Of a stretch of DNA of 13,121 nucleotides, positions 1-7,123 are shown piece by piece. The notes under the pieces are model-generated. The model saw only the letters and a program-made list of their open reading frames with translations, ran no database searches and had not been told where the DNA came from. Where the stretch lies: the NCBI GenBank assembly GCA_045599365.1, contig JAZRVS010000070.1:1-13121 (forward strand), given 5' to 3'. The stretch is from UBA1715 sp045599365. Its GTDB lineage: Bacteria; Bacteroidota; Bacteroidia; Bacteroidales; UBA1715. The translations under genes and the position numbers were made by a program. Each line of letters starts with the position of its first letter. Position 1 is the stretch's first letter.

Positions 1-700
1 TACGAATATTATTGATAAACAATGGTATCAATTTCTCTGGAAATTGGTATGGACCATAATTATTGGAACAATTGGTTACAATAGTTGGCATTCCATACGT
101 ATCATGGTAGGCACGCACAAAATGGTCAGAACCCGCTTTACTTGCGGAATACGGAGAATGAGGCGTATATTTTGTCGTTTCGTAAAAGAAATCTTCTCCA
201 TACGCTAAATGATGTTCAGACGAAGATGCTGTCGTTGAAAATGGTGGAACAACACCTTCAGGATGAGACATTTGCAATGCTCCATACACTTCGTCAGTAG
301 AGATATGATAAAATCGCTTCCCTTCGTATTTTTCTGGCAACGATTCCCAATACAACTTAGCTGCTTGCAATAACGAAAGTGTACCCATTACATTCGTTTT
401 GGCAAACGTAAATGGATCTTTTATACTCCTATCAACATGACTTTCTGCGGCAAGATGAATAATGCCATCAACGTGTTCTTCTTGCATCAATTGATAAAAG
501 GCATCAAAATCACATATATCCATTTTTATGAATTTATAATTCGGCTTATTCTCAATATCTTTCAAATTCGCCAAATTACCAGCATACGTCAACTTATCTA
601 AATTGATTATAGTATATTCTGGATACTTATTCACAAAAAGACGAACAACGTGAGATCCAATAAATCCTGCCCCACCTGTTATAACTATTGTACGTTTCAT
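1..700 (-). CDS. rmlB: dTDP-glucose 4,6-dehydratase (RmlB/RfbB), 3' end outside the window
   Basis: Converts dTDP-glucose to dTDP-4-keto-6-deoxyglucose, the second step of dTDP-L-rhamnose and related deoxysugar synthesis for cell-surface glycans; cytosolic. The first 233 residues are visible. The N-terminal NAD-binding Rossmann motif TGGAGFIGSH is at residues 8-17, HLAAESHVDRS at 82-92, the catalytic STDEVYG at 134-140, and the YSASK (YxxxK) dyad at 184-188, followed by TNCSNNYGPYQFPEKLIPL at 209-227. Residues about 141-175 form the longer loop I associate with Bacteroidales RmlB. The start ATG (complement of 698-700) directly precedes the Rossmann strand. It lies 34 bases downstream of the transporter gene on the same strand with no promoter visible between them, so co-transcription is likely. 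Its rml partners, if clustered, would lie to the left of the window. Confidence 0.96.
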   Translation of the reverse strand, partial: MKRTIVITGGAGFIGSHVVRLFVNKYPEYTIINLDKLTYAGNLANLKDIENKPNYKFIKMDICDFDAFYQLMQEEHVDGIIHLAAESHVDRSIKDPFTFAKTNVMGTLSLLQAAKLYWESLPEKYEGKRFYHISTDEVYGALQMSHPEGVVPPFSTTASSSEHHLAYGEDFFYETTKYTPHSPYSASKAGSDHFVRAYHDTYGMPTIVTNCSNNYGPYQFPEKLIPLFINNIR

Positions 701-734
701 ATTATATCACGTTTATCAATATAACACCATTAAT

Positions 735-1694
735 TTATTTTTCATTATCACTTGATTTGTCAAACAACACGAACAAATTTGCCAAAATTGTTCCCGAAAT
801 TGAATGCCAAACACACGATACAGCAGAAACAACTGCCGCTTCTGGATATGCAGAGAAATGCTTCGATGCCAAATTTGTCGCCAAACCCGCATTCTGCATT
901 CCGACTTCAATTGCAATAGTTCTATTCTTTGCTTTACCCATTTTTAGGCACTTCCCAACCAAATATCCAAACAAATACCCCAAACCATTATGAAAAAATA
1001 TTGCAACAAAAATAACAACGCCTGATTTAAAAAACGCGGTCCCATTTGACGAAATCACACCACCAACAATACACGCCAAACCAATAACGGAAATACCTGG
1101 CATTACTTTTCTCACATTTTCAAAACCATTCTTCTTACCGAAAAAATAGTTCATCAAAAATCCGACAATAACTGGCATCAAAGTAACAAATAAAATAGAT
1201 TTAAACATTCCCCATCCATCAACATTGATTGACTCTCCTGCAAGCGACAAAACCAATAACGGTGTTACAACTGGCGACAACAAGGTAGTAACAGTTGTCA
1301 TTCCAACGGAAAAGGCTACATCACCTTTACACAAAAATGACATAATATTTGACGATACACCACCTGGACAACAACCAACCAAAATTAAACCAACACCAAT
1401 TGCTGGATCAAGAGAAAAAATTCGAGTTAACGAGAATGCAATCAAAGGCATTAACGTGTATTGAGCAACAGCACCAATTAAAATATCTATTGGTCTTGCT
1501 ACCAATATTTTAAAATCATCTACAGTCAACGTTATTCCCATCGACAACATAATTATTCCTAAAATACATGCTTGAATATCACCTCGAACCCATATAAATA
1601 AATCAGGTAAGAAAAATGTTACCGCTGCTATTGCGATAACAAACGTAGAGGTATAAGTCGAGAGAAATTTACTAATACGTATTAGTATATCCAT
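735..1694 (-). CDS. Bile acid:sodium symporter (BASS/SBF) family transporter
   Basis: Predicted inner-membrane secondary transporter of the BASS family, 319 residues, with about nine or ten hydrophobic segments through nearly the whole length. Family hallmarks seen are GCCPGGVSSNIMSFL with GDVAFSVGMTT about a third of the way in (discontinuous helix and sodium-site region) and EVGMQNAGLA near the C terminus (the conserved E...Q region of the second unwound helix). Family members carry bile acids, pantothenate, keto acids or other organic anions with Na+; the substrate here cannot be read from the sequence. I chose the ATG at 1694. A TTG start five codons upstream (1709) overlaps a perfect -7 promoter box (1707-1714), so it would not be transcribed. 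The gene is divergent from the DUF4301 gene and followed closely by rmlB. Confidence 0.93.
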   Translation of the reverse strand: MDILIRISKFLSTYTSTFVIAIAAVTFFLPDLFIWVRGDIQACILGIIMLSMGITLTVDDFKILVARPIDILIGAVAQYTLMPLIAFSLTRIFSLDPAIGVGLILVGCCPGGVSSNIMSFLCKGDVAFSVGMTTVTTLLSPVVTPLLVLSLAGESINVDGWGMFKSILFVTLMPVIVGFLMNYFFGKKNGFENVRKVMPGISVIGLACIVGGVISSNGTAFFKSGVVIFVAIFFHNGLGYLFGYLVGKCLKMGKAKNRTIAIEVGMQNAGLATNLASKHFSAYPEAAVVSAVSCVWHSISGTILANLFVLFDKSSDNEK

Positions 1695-1706
1695 ATCTTT
1701 TTTTTG

Positions 1707-1714
1707 CAAATTTA
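1707..1714 (-). promoter_or_regulatory. Bacteroidota-type -7 box for the BASS transporter gene
   Basis: On the minus strand this reads TAAATTTG, an exact match to TAnnTTTG. It ends 12 bases before the ATG at 1694, which predicts a very short leader. No clear TTTG element is seen at the usual -33 spacing. Confidence 0.55.
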
Positions 1715-1786
1715 ATGAATTCTAACGATTTCCGTGAAAGCATAACAAAATTATGGTTGATACACCCATTATTGTAAAAAAATTAG

Positions 1787-1794
1787 TATTTTCG
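1787..1794 (+). promoter_or_regulatory. Possible -7 box for the DUF4301-comA operon
   Basis: TATTTTCG matches TAnnTTTG at all but one fixed position and lies 20 bases upstream of the DUF4301 ATG. No convincing -33 element is present, so this is a weak call. Confidence 0.3.
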
Positions 1795-1814
1795 GGGAAC
1801 AAATTTTTACGAAT

Positions 1815-3374
1815 ATGTTTTCAGAACAAAATCTTCAAGAAATTGCCCAAAAAGGTGTTCAACTATCTCAAGTTGAAAAACAATTAAAACGATTTGAAAC
1901 TGGGTTCAATCCTATGAACATTGTCGCACCTGCCACGCTCGAAAATGGAATAAAACACTTCTCAGACAAAGAAATTGTTGATTTTGCAAAATATTATGAT
2001 ACGCAAAAGAAAAATAAAAAAATCATAAAATTCATTCCTGCTTCTGGTGCCGCTTCTCGAATGTTCAAAATGTTGTTCGGTTTGTTAAACGAATATGATG
2101 GTAGCGAAGCTTCTTACCAAAAATTATTTTCAAAAACAGGTCTTCACTCTGCAAAAAATTTCATTGACGAAATTGAGAAATTCGCCTTTTATGATGATTT
2201 ACAATCAGTTCTCAAAAAAAACAATTTCAACATTCATGAATTGATTAAAACAAAAAATTACAAACCAATTTTCGAATATTTGCTTACTGACAAAGGATTA
2301 AATTACGGCAACTTACCCAAAGGATTATTACTATTCCATAAATATTCAAACGAAAATAGAACACCTTTAGAAGAACATTTAGTCGAAGGTGCTTTATACG
2401 CTCAAGATAGTAAGAACAACGTAAATCTTCATTTTACAGTTTCTCCCGAATTCATCGGCAATTTCAAACAAAAGGTTGACGAGGTTTGCCAAACATATCA
2501 ATCAAAATTCAATGTTATATTTCACATTGATTATAGTATTCAAAAACCAACAACCGACACTATTGCGGTAAACACCGATAATACTCCGTTCAAGAATGCT
2601 GATGGTTCTCTTCTATTCCGCCCAGCTGGACACGGTGCATTGATTGAGAACTTAAATGAACTTGATTATGATATCATTTTCATAAAAAATATCGACAATA
2701 TCGTTCCTGATGACTACAAAGAAACAACCATATTGTACAAAAAAGCACTTGCAGGTATTTTACTGCATTTTCAAGAAAAGCTTTTTAACTTATTTGAAAA
2801 ACTTAACAATTGTAAATGCTTCACCGACAACTTAAAACAAGAAATTATCAATCTTTTAGAAAAAGATTTTTGTTTCATTCTACCCAATGATTTTTCTAAT
2901 TGGGATAAGAAAAAATGCAACCAATATCTTTGCGAAATTCTTCATCGTCCAATACGAGTATGTGGTATGGTGAAAAACGAAGGAGAACCTGGAGGTGGTC
3001 CATTTTTCACATTAGAGCAAAATGGTGCAAAAACATTGCAAATAATTGAAAAAGCTCAAATTAACACAAAAGCAGATGGACAAGAAGCAATTTTCAATTC
3101 TTCTACACATTTTAATCCAGTTGATTTAATTTGTGGTATAAAAGATTCACAAGGAGAAAAATTCAATCTAACGGAATTCGTTGACGATGAAGCTGGAATA
3201 ATTACCTCAAAAAGCAAAGATGGTAAAGAACTGAAAGCATTAGAATTACCTGGACTTTGGAATGGAGCAATGTCAAAATGGAACACAATTTTCGTAGAAG
3301 TTCCATCTATCACTTTCAATCCTGTAAAAGAAGTTAACGATTTGCTACGCAAAGAACATCAACAAAATAGATAA
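1815..3374 (+). CDS. DUF4301 family protein, nucleotidyltransferase-like motifs
   Basis: A 519-residue protein with no signal peptide or membrane segment, so probably cytosolic. I recognise it as DUF4301, a Bacteroidota family with no established function. Conserved-looking blocks, in order: KFIPASGAASRMFKML (72-87), FRPAGHGALIENL (268-280) followed by IKNIDNI (290-296), RVCGMVKNEGEPGGGPFF (381-398), THFNPVDLICGI (431-442) and the C-terminal PGLWNGAMSKWNTIFVEVP (479-497). The first resembles the glycine-rich substrate loop of sugar-nucleotide pyrophosphorylases. The GHG...NIDNI pair resembles the GHG and N-x-DN elements of UDP-sugar pyrophosphorylases. A nucleotidyltransferase fold is therefore my inference, not established. 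Its stop is 23 bases before the ComA-family gene, so the two are probably one operon. Confidence 0.85.
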   Translation: MFSEQNLQEIAQKGVQLSQVEKQLKRFETGFNPMNIVAPATLENGIKHFSDKEIVDFAKYYDTQKKNKKIIKFIPASGAASRMFKMLFGLLNEYDGSEASYQKLFSKTGLHSAKNFIDEIEKFAFYDDLQSVLKKNNFNIHELIKTKNYKPIFEYLLTDKGLNYGNLPKGLLLFHKYSNENRTPLEEHLVEGALYAQDSKNNVNLHFTVSPEFIGNFKQKVDEVCQTYQSKFNVIFHIDYSIQKPTTDTIAVNTDNTPFKNADGSLLFRPAGHGALIENLNELDYDIIFIKNIDNIVPDDYKETTILYKKALAGILLHFQEKLFNLFEKLNNCKCFTDNLKQEIINLLEKDFCFILPNDFSNWDKKKCNQYLCEILHRPIRVCGMVKNEGEPGGGPFFTLEQNGAKTLQIIEKAQINTKADGQEAIFNSSTHFNPVDLICGIKDSQGEKFNLTEFVDDEAGIITSKSKDGKELKALELPGLWNGAMSKWNTIFVEVPSITFNPVKEVNDLLRKEHQQNR

Positions 3375-3397
3375 CAAATACTAAAAATTAAAATACA

Positions 3398-4174
3398 ATG
3401 AATTTTCCATTATCATTTACTCCCAATAGGGAAACAAAACCTCGCAAAGTAGGTCAAACAATGGTTATAGACAAAGGTTTGACATGTATTGAAGCAGAAG
3501 GAATGGCTCAAGACGCAGGTGATTTTATTGACTACGTAAAACTTGGATTTGGAACAAGTTTGGTAACAAAAAATCTTGAAAAAAAGATAAAAATCTACAA
3601 AGACAATGGTATAACGCCATATTTCGGTGGTACATTGTTTGAATTATTCATCATTAGAGGACAATTCAACGAATATCAAAAATTCTTGAATCAATTTGGC
3701 ATTGATACAGCCGAAGTGAGCGATGGTTCAATGTATATGAAAACCGAAGAAAAATTGAACTATATCAAAGAATTAAAGAAGAATTTCAATGTAATTTCTG
3801 AAGTCGGTTCCAAAGATGCAAGTGTTGAAATACCAACACCACAATGGATTTCTATGATTAAAGCAGAATTAGAAGCAGGCTCACAAAAAGTTATTACAGA
3901 AGCTCGAGAAAGCGGAACTATTGGTATTTACAATGCAGACGGCTCTGCCAATCGAGAATTGATAGACACAATCATTGCAAATGTTGACATCAACAACATA
4001 ATGTGGGAAGCTCCTCACAAACCACAACAAGCAATGTTTATTAAAATGTTAGGAGCAAACGTAAATCTTGGAAATATCGCGACTAACGAAGTCATTGCTC
4101 TTGAAGCTCTTCGTATGGGATTCCGTGGTGATACATTCTTCCAATTTTTACCAGATAATTTGAAACAGAAATAA
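3398..4174 (+). CDS. Phosphosulfolactate synthase (ComA) family protein
   Basis: A 258-residue enzyme of the ComA family. Characterised members add sulfite to phosphoenolpyruvate to give (R)-2-phospho-3-sulfolactate, the first step of coenzyme M synthesis in methanogens and of sulfolactate synthesis in Bacillus. Motifs along the expected TIM barrel are TMVIDKGL (21-28), YVKLGFGTS (46-54), YFGGTLFE (75-82), AEVSDGSM (105-112), ISEVGSKD (133-140), ITEARESG (166-173), MWEAP (202-206) and GANVNLGNIA (219-228). Length and core acidic and lysine positions look intact, so it is probably active. It is the distal gene of an apparent operon with the DUF4301 gene. The start is the only ATG in frame near the upstream stop, and no Shine-Dalgarno is visible. 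What it makes in this organism (sulfolactate, a cysteate precursor for sulfonolipids, or something else) is not shown here. Confidence 0.9.
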   Translation: MNFPLSFTPNRETKPRKVGQTMVIDKGLTCIEAEGMAQDAGDFIDYVKLGFGTSLVTKNLEKKIKIYKDNGITPYFGGTLFELFIIRGQFNEYQKFLNQFGIDTAEVSDGSMYMKTEEKLNYIKELKKNFNVISEVGSKDASVEIPTPQWISMIKAELEAGSQKVITEARESGTIGIYNADGSANRELIDTIIANVDINNIMWEAPHKPQQAMFIKMLGANVNLGNIATNEVIALEALRMGFRGDTFFQFLPDNLKQK

Positions 4175-4194
4175 AAAGAGTTTTTTACAATTAC

Positions 4195-4229
4195 AAAAAA
4201 CGCGATACTCAACAAGTACCGCGTTTTTT
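4195..4229. terminator. Hairpin terminator shared by convergent genes
   Basis: Arms 4195-4208 (AAAAAACGCGATAC) and 4216-4229 (GTACCGCGTTTTTT) enclose a 7-base loop, with A and T runs at the outer ends. The plus-strand stem has one A-C mismatch; in minus-strand RNA the same position is a G-U pair, so all 14 pairs form. It lies just 3' of the ComA gene and 3' of the convergent asnA gene, so it probably stops transcription from both sides. Confidence 0.85.
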
Positions 4230-4266
4230 ATTACTCTTTCGTCAATTAAATTTAGATAATAATAGG

Positions 4267-4430
4267 TAATGATATACATTTAGGCAGTAATTTAGTTGCC
4301 AGTTACCAATTATTAGTTGTTAGACGAATCTCTTTGTGTAATCAACTTCCCATTATGGAAATCAAACTGAAAACTGCCTACTGATACCTGATTACAAATA
4401 ATCGTTCTTCCAACTTGTATGTTATTTCCT
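4267..4430. repeat. Dispersed intergenic repeat, copy 1
   Basis: This noncoding stretch between the shared terminator and the asnA stop is repeated in the same orientation at 8693-8830. The 16 bases at 4283-4298 match 8704-8719 exactly. The 111 bases at 4320-4430 align without gaps to 8720-8830 with 14 mismatches by my count (about 87% identity). Copy 1 carries 21 extra bases (4299-4319), equal to three 7-base units. Within it, 4292-4326 and 4367-4394 have 7-base periodicity. A short reading frame beginning ATGGAAATC occurs in both copies but stops after nine codons here, so it is not a conserved peptide. In asnA messages the copy would form part of the 3' untranslated region. Confidence 0.85.
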
Positions 4431-4434
4431 AAAT

Positions 4435-5448
4435 TTAAATCAAATAGATATTATTTTTCTTGCATTCTTCAACAATTTCATCACCCCAAAGAGAACTTTG
4501 TACTTCTCCTATATGAGCTTTACGCAAGAAAAACATACACAAACGGCTCTGACCTATTCCACCACCAATAGACAAAGGTAATTCACCCTTTAACAATTTT
4601 GAATGGAACAAGAGATTTTTTCGATCTTCGGCATGTGCTTTTGCTAACTGATATTCCATAGCCTTTGCATCCACACGAATACCCATAGACGAAATTTCAA
4701 AAGAATTTTCCAAAACGGGATTCCACAATAAAATATCACCATTTAAACTCCAATCATCATAGTCTGGAGCGCGACCATCGTGTTTTTCACCATTTGATAA
4801 TTCATCACCAATACCCATTAAGAATACAGCGCCACATTCTTTTGTTATTTCATATTCGCGCTGTTTAGCCGTAAGATTTGGATATTTTTGTAATAATTCC
4901 TCTGATGTTACAAATGTTATTTTTTCTGGCAAAATAGGTTTTATTTGAGGATAATCTTCAGAAACAACGTATTCAGTATGCTTCAATACATCATAAATAC
5001 GTTTAACCATCAAACGCAAGAAAGATACATTTCTATCTTCTGCAGAAATTGTCCGTTCCCAATCCCATTGGTCAACATATAAAGAATGAATATTGTCCAA
5101 ATCTTCATCAGGACGAATTGCATTCATATCTGTCAATATACCATAGCCCGGCTTCATATCGTACTTTGCCAAAGCAATTCGTTTCCATTTAGCCAACGAA
5201 TTAACGACCTCTGCTTGTTGATCGCATAGGGCTTTTACTGGAAATGTAACTTTACGTTCAGTTCCATTCAAGTCATCATTTATACCAGTACCCTTCAAAA
5301 CAAATAAAGGAGCTGTAACACGACGCAAACACAAACCAACAGACAAATTATGCTCAAAAGTATCTTTAATCAACTTTATCGCGTGTTCTGTTTGCTGTGC
5401 GTCTAATAACGACGAATAACTTTTGGGAACAAAAACAAATTGTGACAT
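4435..5448 (-). CDS. asnA: Aspartate-ammonia ligase (ammonia-dependent asparagine synthetase, AsnA)
   Basis: Makes asparagine from aspartate and ammonia with ATP going to AMP and pyrophosphate; cytosolic, with a class II aminoacyl-tRNA synthetase-like catalytic core. At 337 residues it is close to the usual length of about 330. Features seen are the N-terminal AsnA block around 38-58 (VGLCLRRVTAPLFVLKGTGI), YVDQWDWE at 124-131, the AsnA block DGRAPDYDDW at 224-233, ISSMGIRVD at 252-260, and the class II motif-3-like GGGIGQSRLCM at 295-305. The start is supported by a -7 promoter box just upstream (5463-5470), predicting a leader of only a few bases. It faces the DUF4301-comA operon and probably ends at the shared hairpin after reading through repeat copy 1. 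Confidence 0.97.
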   Translation of the reverse strand: MSQFVFVPKSYSSLLDAQQTEHAIKLIKDTFEHNLSVGLCLRRVTAPLFVLKGTGINDDLNGTERKVTFPVKALCDQQAEVVNSLAKWKRIALAKYDMKPGYGILTDMNAIRPDEDLDNIHSLYVDQWDWERTISAEDRNVSFLRLMVKRIYDVLKHTEYVVSEDYPQIKPILPEKITFVTSEELLQKYPNLTAKQREYEITKECGAVFLMGIGDELSNGEKHDGRAPDYDDWSLNGDILLWNPVLENSFEISSMGIRVDAKAMEYQLAKAHAEDRKNLLFHSKLLKGELPLSIGGGIGQSRLCMFFLRKAHIGEVQSSLWGDEIVEECKKNNIYLI

Positions 5449-5462
5449 AGAAAATTTTTTTG

Positions 5463-5470
5463 CAAAAATA
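5463..5470 (-). promoter_or_regulatory. -7 promoter box for asnA
   Basis: The minus strand reads TATTTTTG, an exact TAnnTTTG match, ending 14 bases upstream of the asnA ATG. No good -33 TTTG is seen. Its presence suggests asnA can be transcribed independently of the alarmone synthetase gene upstream. Confidence 0.5.
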
Positions 5471-5535
5471 AATGATAATAAGAAATAATGTTTATTACAC
5501 TAGAATTTTCTTACTTGAAAACCACAATTTTTCAA

Positions 5536-6645
5536 TTATACCTCTTGCATAAATGGTAATCTTTTTACAGCCTCATACACTCGATGTGCACGTTCTTGAT
5601 TATATTCATTTACACCATTGAGACTTTCAAACATTGACACTAGACCATGTTCTCCATACCCATTCACAAGAATATAAACTTGCAAAAGATTTTGTATTGC
5701 TACAGTTGAGGCAATAATATCCAAATCTGTATTTGCCAATTGAAATACAGCCAATTGATAGGCAGCATCAAAATGTTTTTTCTTCATATTTTCTACATCT
5801 GCCAAAGTTTTAAAACCAAGTCCCTGCAAAACAGCCAAATACGGCATTGAAGACGCAGCATGAATTTCTGCTTGATTAATAGAAGCAATCTTTTGAGACA
5901 ATTGATCAAAAGGTTTCATTGTTAAATATCGACGGAATGTATCTTCGTCGAGTGGAGCTTCTTCAAAGTTTCCATCTCTCACAAAATTTTCGACTTTCCG
6001 TCTGTAATTAACTATATTTGTACGAGTTATACTGAATTGTTCATCAGCTAACTCAAGTAATCCAGCCAATCTATGTATATTTCGCAAGTATTCTTGTGGC
6101 ACGGCAATTCCCGTTTTATACCCAAGATCGTGTTCTATAGTAGCCCAAACATGTTGCAATGCTGTTCGCATTTGTATTTCAAAACGATACACATTCACCA
6201 TTGGCATTTTAGGATCATAGAACAATGACTTTGGAATTCTACATATATAATGAAGTGACTGATATCCAAAACTTGACAAATCATTTTGTTTTCGTTTATC
6301 AACACTATTTGCCCAATCTATATCAAAAAGTCTATCAACAAATGCAGCTATTTTGTCAACTTCTTCTGTATAAAACGTAATAACTCGAGTACCAAGAATA
6401 TCAGTTATTTCAGATAAAGTAGCATATTTTGAACCTTTTAGTTCAAGTTTTCCAGCAAGACTTTTTTCTGTTTTTACTCGCGCTTCTATTGCATTCACAT
6501 AAATTCCATTTTCTGTAATACTTTTGTTTAGAGCATCTAACACTATAGACTTCATTTTTTCAAAAACATTCTTTGATTCATTATATTCCTCAAGAATCAT
6601 TGTACAATGAAGATCAAGACCATATTTTTCAAAGTTATTTTCCAT
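5536..6645 (-). CDS. RelA/SpoT-domain (p)ppGpp synthetase, small monofunctional type with C-terminal extension
   Basis: Predicted to transfer pyrophosphate from ATP to GDP or GTP, making the stringent-response alarmone; cytosolic. The synthetase domain covers about residues 45-180: EARVKTEKSLAGKLELKG (54-71; the R-x-K...S...K nucleotide-binding strand), DILGTRV (82-88), a basic loop DKRKQND (116-122), FGYQSLHY (126-133; the guanine-stacking tyrosine region) and EIQMRTALQHVWATIEHDLGYK (156-177; the catalytic E-x-Q-x-RT motif). All key elements look present. There is no HD hydrolase domain and no TGS or ACT domain, unlike the ~730-residue RelA/SpoT enzymes. Residues about 185-369 form a largely helical-looking C-terminal region I cannot assign. 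A toxic synthetase is an alternative, but no small antitoxin-like gene adjoins it. The start ATG lies 53 bases from the HU terminator. Confidence 0.88.
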   Translation of the reverse strand: MENNFEKYGLDLHCTMILEEYNESKNVFEKMKSIVLDALNKSITENGIYVNAIEARVKTEKSLAGKLELKGSKYATLSEITDILGTRVITFYTEEVDKIAAFVDRLFDIDWANSVDKRKQNDLSSFGYQSLHYICRIPKSLFYDPKMPMVNVYRFEIQMRTALQHVWATIEHDLGYKTGIAVPQEYLRNIHRLAGLLELADEQFSITRTNIVNYRRKVENFVRDGNFEEAPLDEDTFRRYLTMKPFDQLSQKIASINQAEIHAASSMPYLAVLQGLGFKTLADVENMKKKHFDAAYQLAVFQLANTDLDIIASTVAIQNLLQVYILVNGYGEHGLVSMFESLNGVNEYNQERAHRVYEAVKRLPFMQEV

Positions 6646-6674
6646 GTTATTTAAGTATATGTAAACACAACTGC

Positions 6675-6690
6675 AAAAATGCGCATTTTT
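6675..6690. promoter_or_regulatory. Perfect 16-base palindrome upstream of the alarmone synthetase gene
   Basis: AAAAATGCGCATTTTT is a gap-free palindrome, 29 bases upstream of the synthetase ATG and just beyond the HU terminator. Its position suits an operator, but no regulator is known for it. It could also be incidental A/T-rich symmetry around TGCGCA. Confidence 0.3.
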
Positions 6691-6700
6691 TTGAACTTAA

Positions 6701-6731
6701 AAAAAAAGGACTCCTAAGAGTCCCTTTTTTT
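6701..6731 (-). terminator. Rho-independent terminator of the HU gene
   Basis: Minus-strand RNA pairs GGACTC (complement of 6718-6723) with GAGTCC (complement of 6708-6713) around a 4-base loop. A G-U pair (6724/6707) and A-U pairs extend the stem, and a U run follows. It sits about 20 bases after the HU stop codon and separates HU from the alarmone synthetase gene. Confidence 0.85.
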
Positions 6732-6751
6732 CAATAATTTTTGATTCAAAA

Positions 6752-7024
6752 TTATTTAACTACGTCAGCCAATGCTTTACCTGGTTTGAATTTAGCAACT
6801 TTCTTAGCAGCAATTTTAATTTCTTTCTTAGTTTGAGGATTGATACCTTTTCTTGCATTTCTTTTTGCAACAGAGAATGTACCGAAGCCAATCAATTGTA
6901 CACTATCACCTTTTTTCAAAGATGCAGATACTGCTTTTACGAATGCATTTACTGCTTTTTCTGAATCAACTTTTGTCATTCCTGACTCTGCAGCCATAGC
7001 TGCTACTAGTTCTTGTTTGTTCAT
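6752..7024 (-). CDS. HU-family histone-like DNA-binding protein
   Basis: A 90-residue nucleoid protein that binds and bends DNA as a dimer; 90 residues is the standard HU length. The N-terminal helices run MNKQELVAAMAAESGMTK..., and the family signature GFGTFSVAKRNARKGINPQT covers 46-65. This includes the beta-arm whose conserved proline (in NPQT) intercalates into DNA. A lysine-rich C terminus follows. It could equally be a close IHF-like paralogue, which Bacteroidota often carry in several copies. It has its own promoter (7094-7123), a leader of about 60 A/T-rich bases without a Shine-Dalgarno sequence, and its own terminator (6701-6731), so it is a single-gene transcript. Confidence 0.97.
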   Translation of the reverse strand: MNKQELVAAMAAESGMTKVDSEKAVNAFVKAVSASLKKGDSVQLIGFGTFSVAKRNARKGINPQTKKEIKIAAKKVAKFKPGKALADVVK

Positions 7025-7093
7025 AATAATTAAATTTAAGTAAATAATATTTTTATTAATTTATTTTTTCTTATCTAAATTTTCAATGATAGA

Positions 7094-7123
7094 CAAAGAT
7101 ACATTATTTTTTAGTTCCACAAA
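7094..7123 (-). promoter_or_regulatory. Bacteroidota promoter of the HU gene
   Basis: On the minus strand a TTTG (complement of 7120-7123) is followed after 18 bases by TATCTTTG (complement of 7094-7101). This is an exact -7 TAnnTTTG with a -33 TTTG at nearly standard spacing. It is the best two-part promoter in the window and predicts a leader of roughly 60 bases. Confidence 0.7.

Noticed and set aside
1695..1709. TTG start giving five more residues to the BASS transporter
   Set aside because: The TTG is part of the TAAATTTG promoter box, so it would lie upstream of the transcript start; the ATG at 1694 fits better.
5515..5535. Inverted repeat TTGAAAA/TTTTCAA just after the alarmone synthetase stop
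   Set aside because: The stem is only seven A/T-rich pairs with no following U run, so it is too weak to call a terminator.
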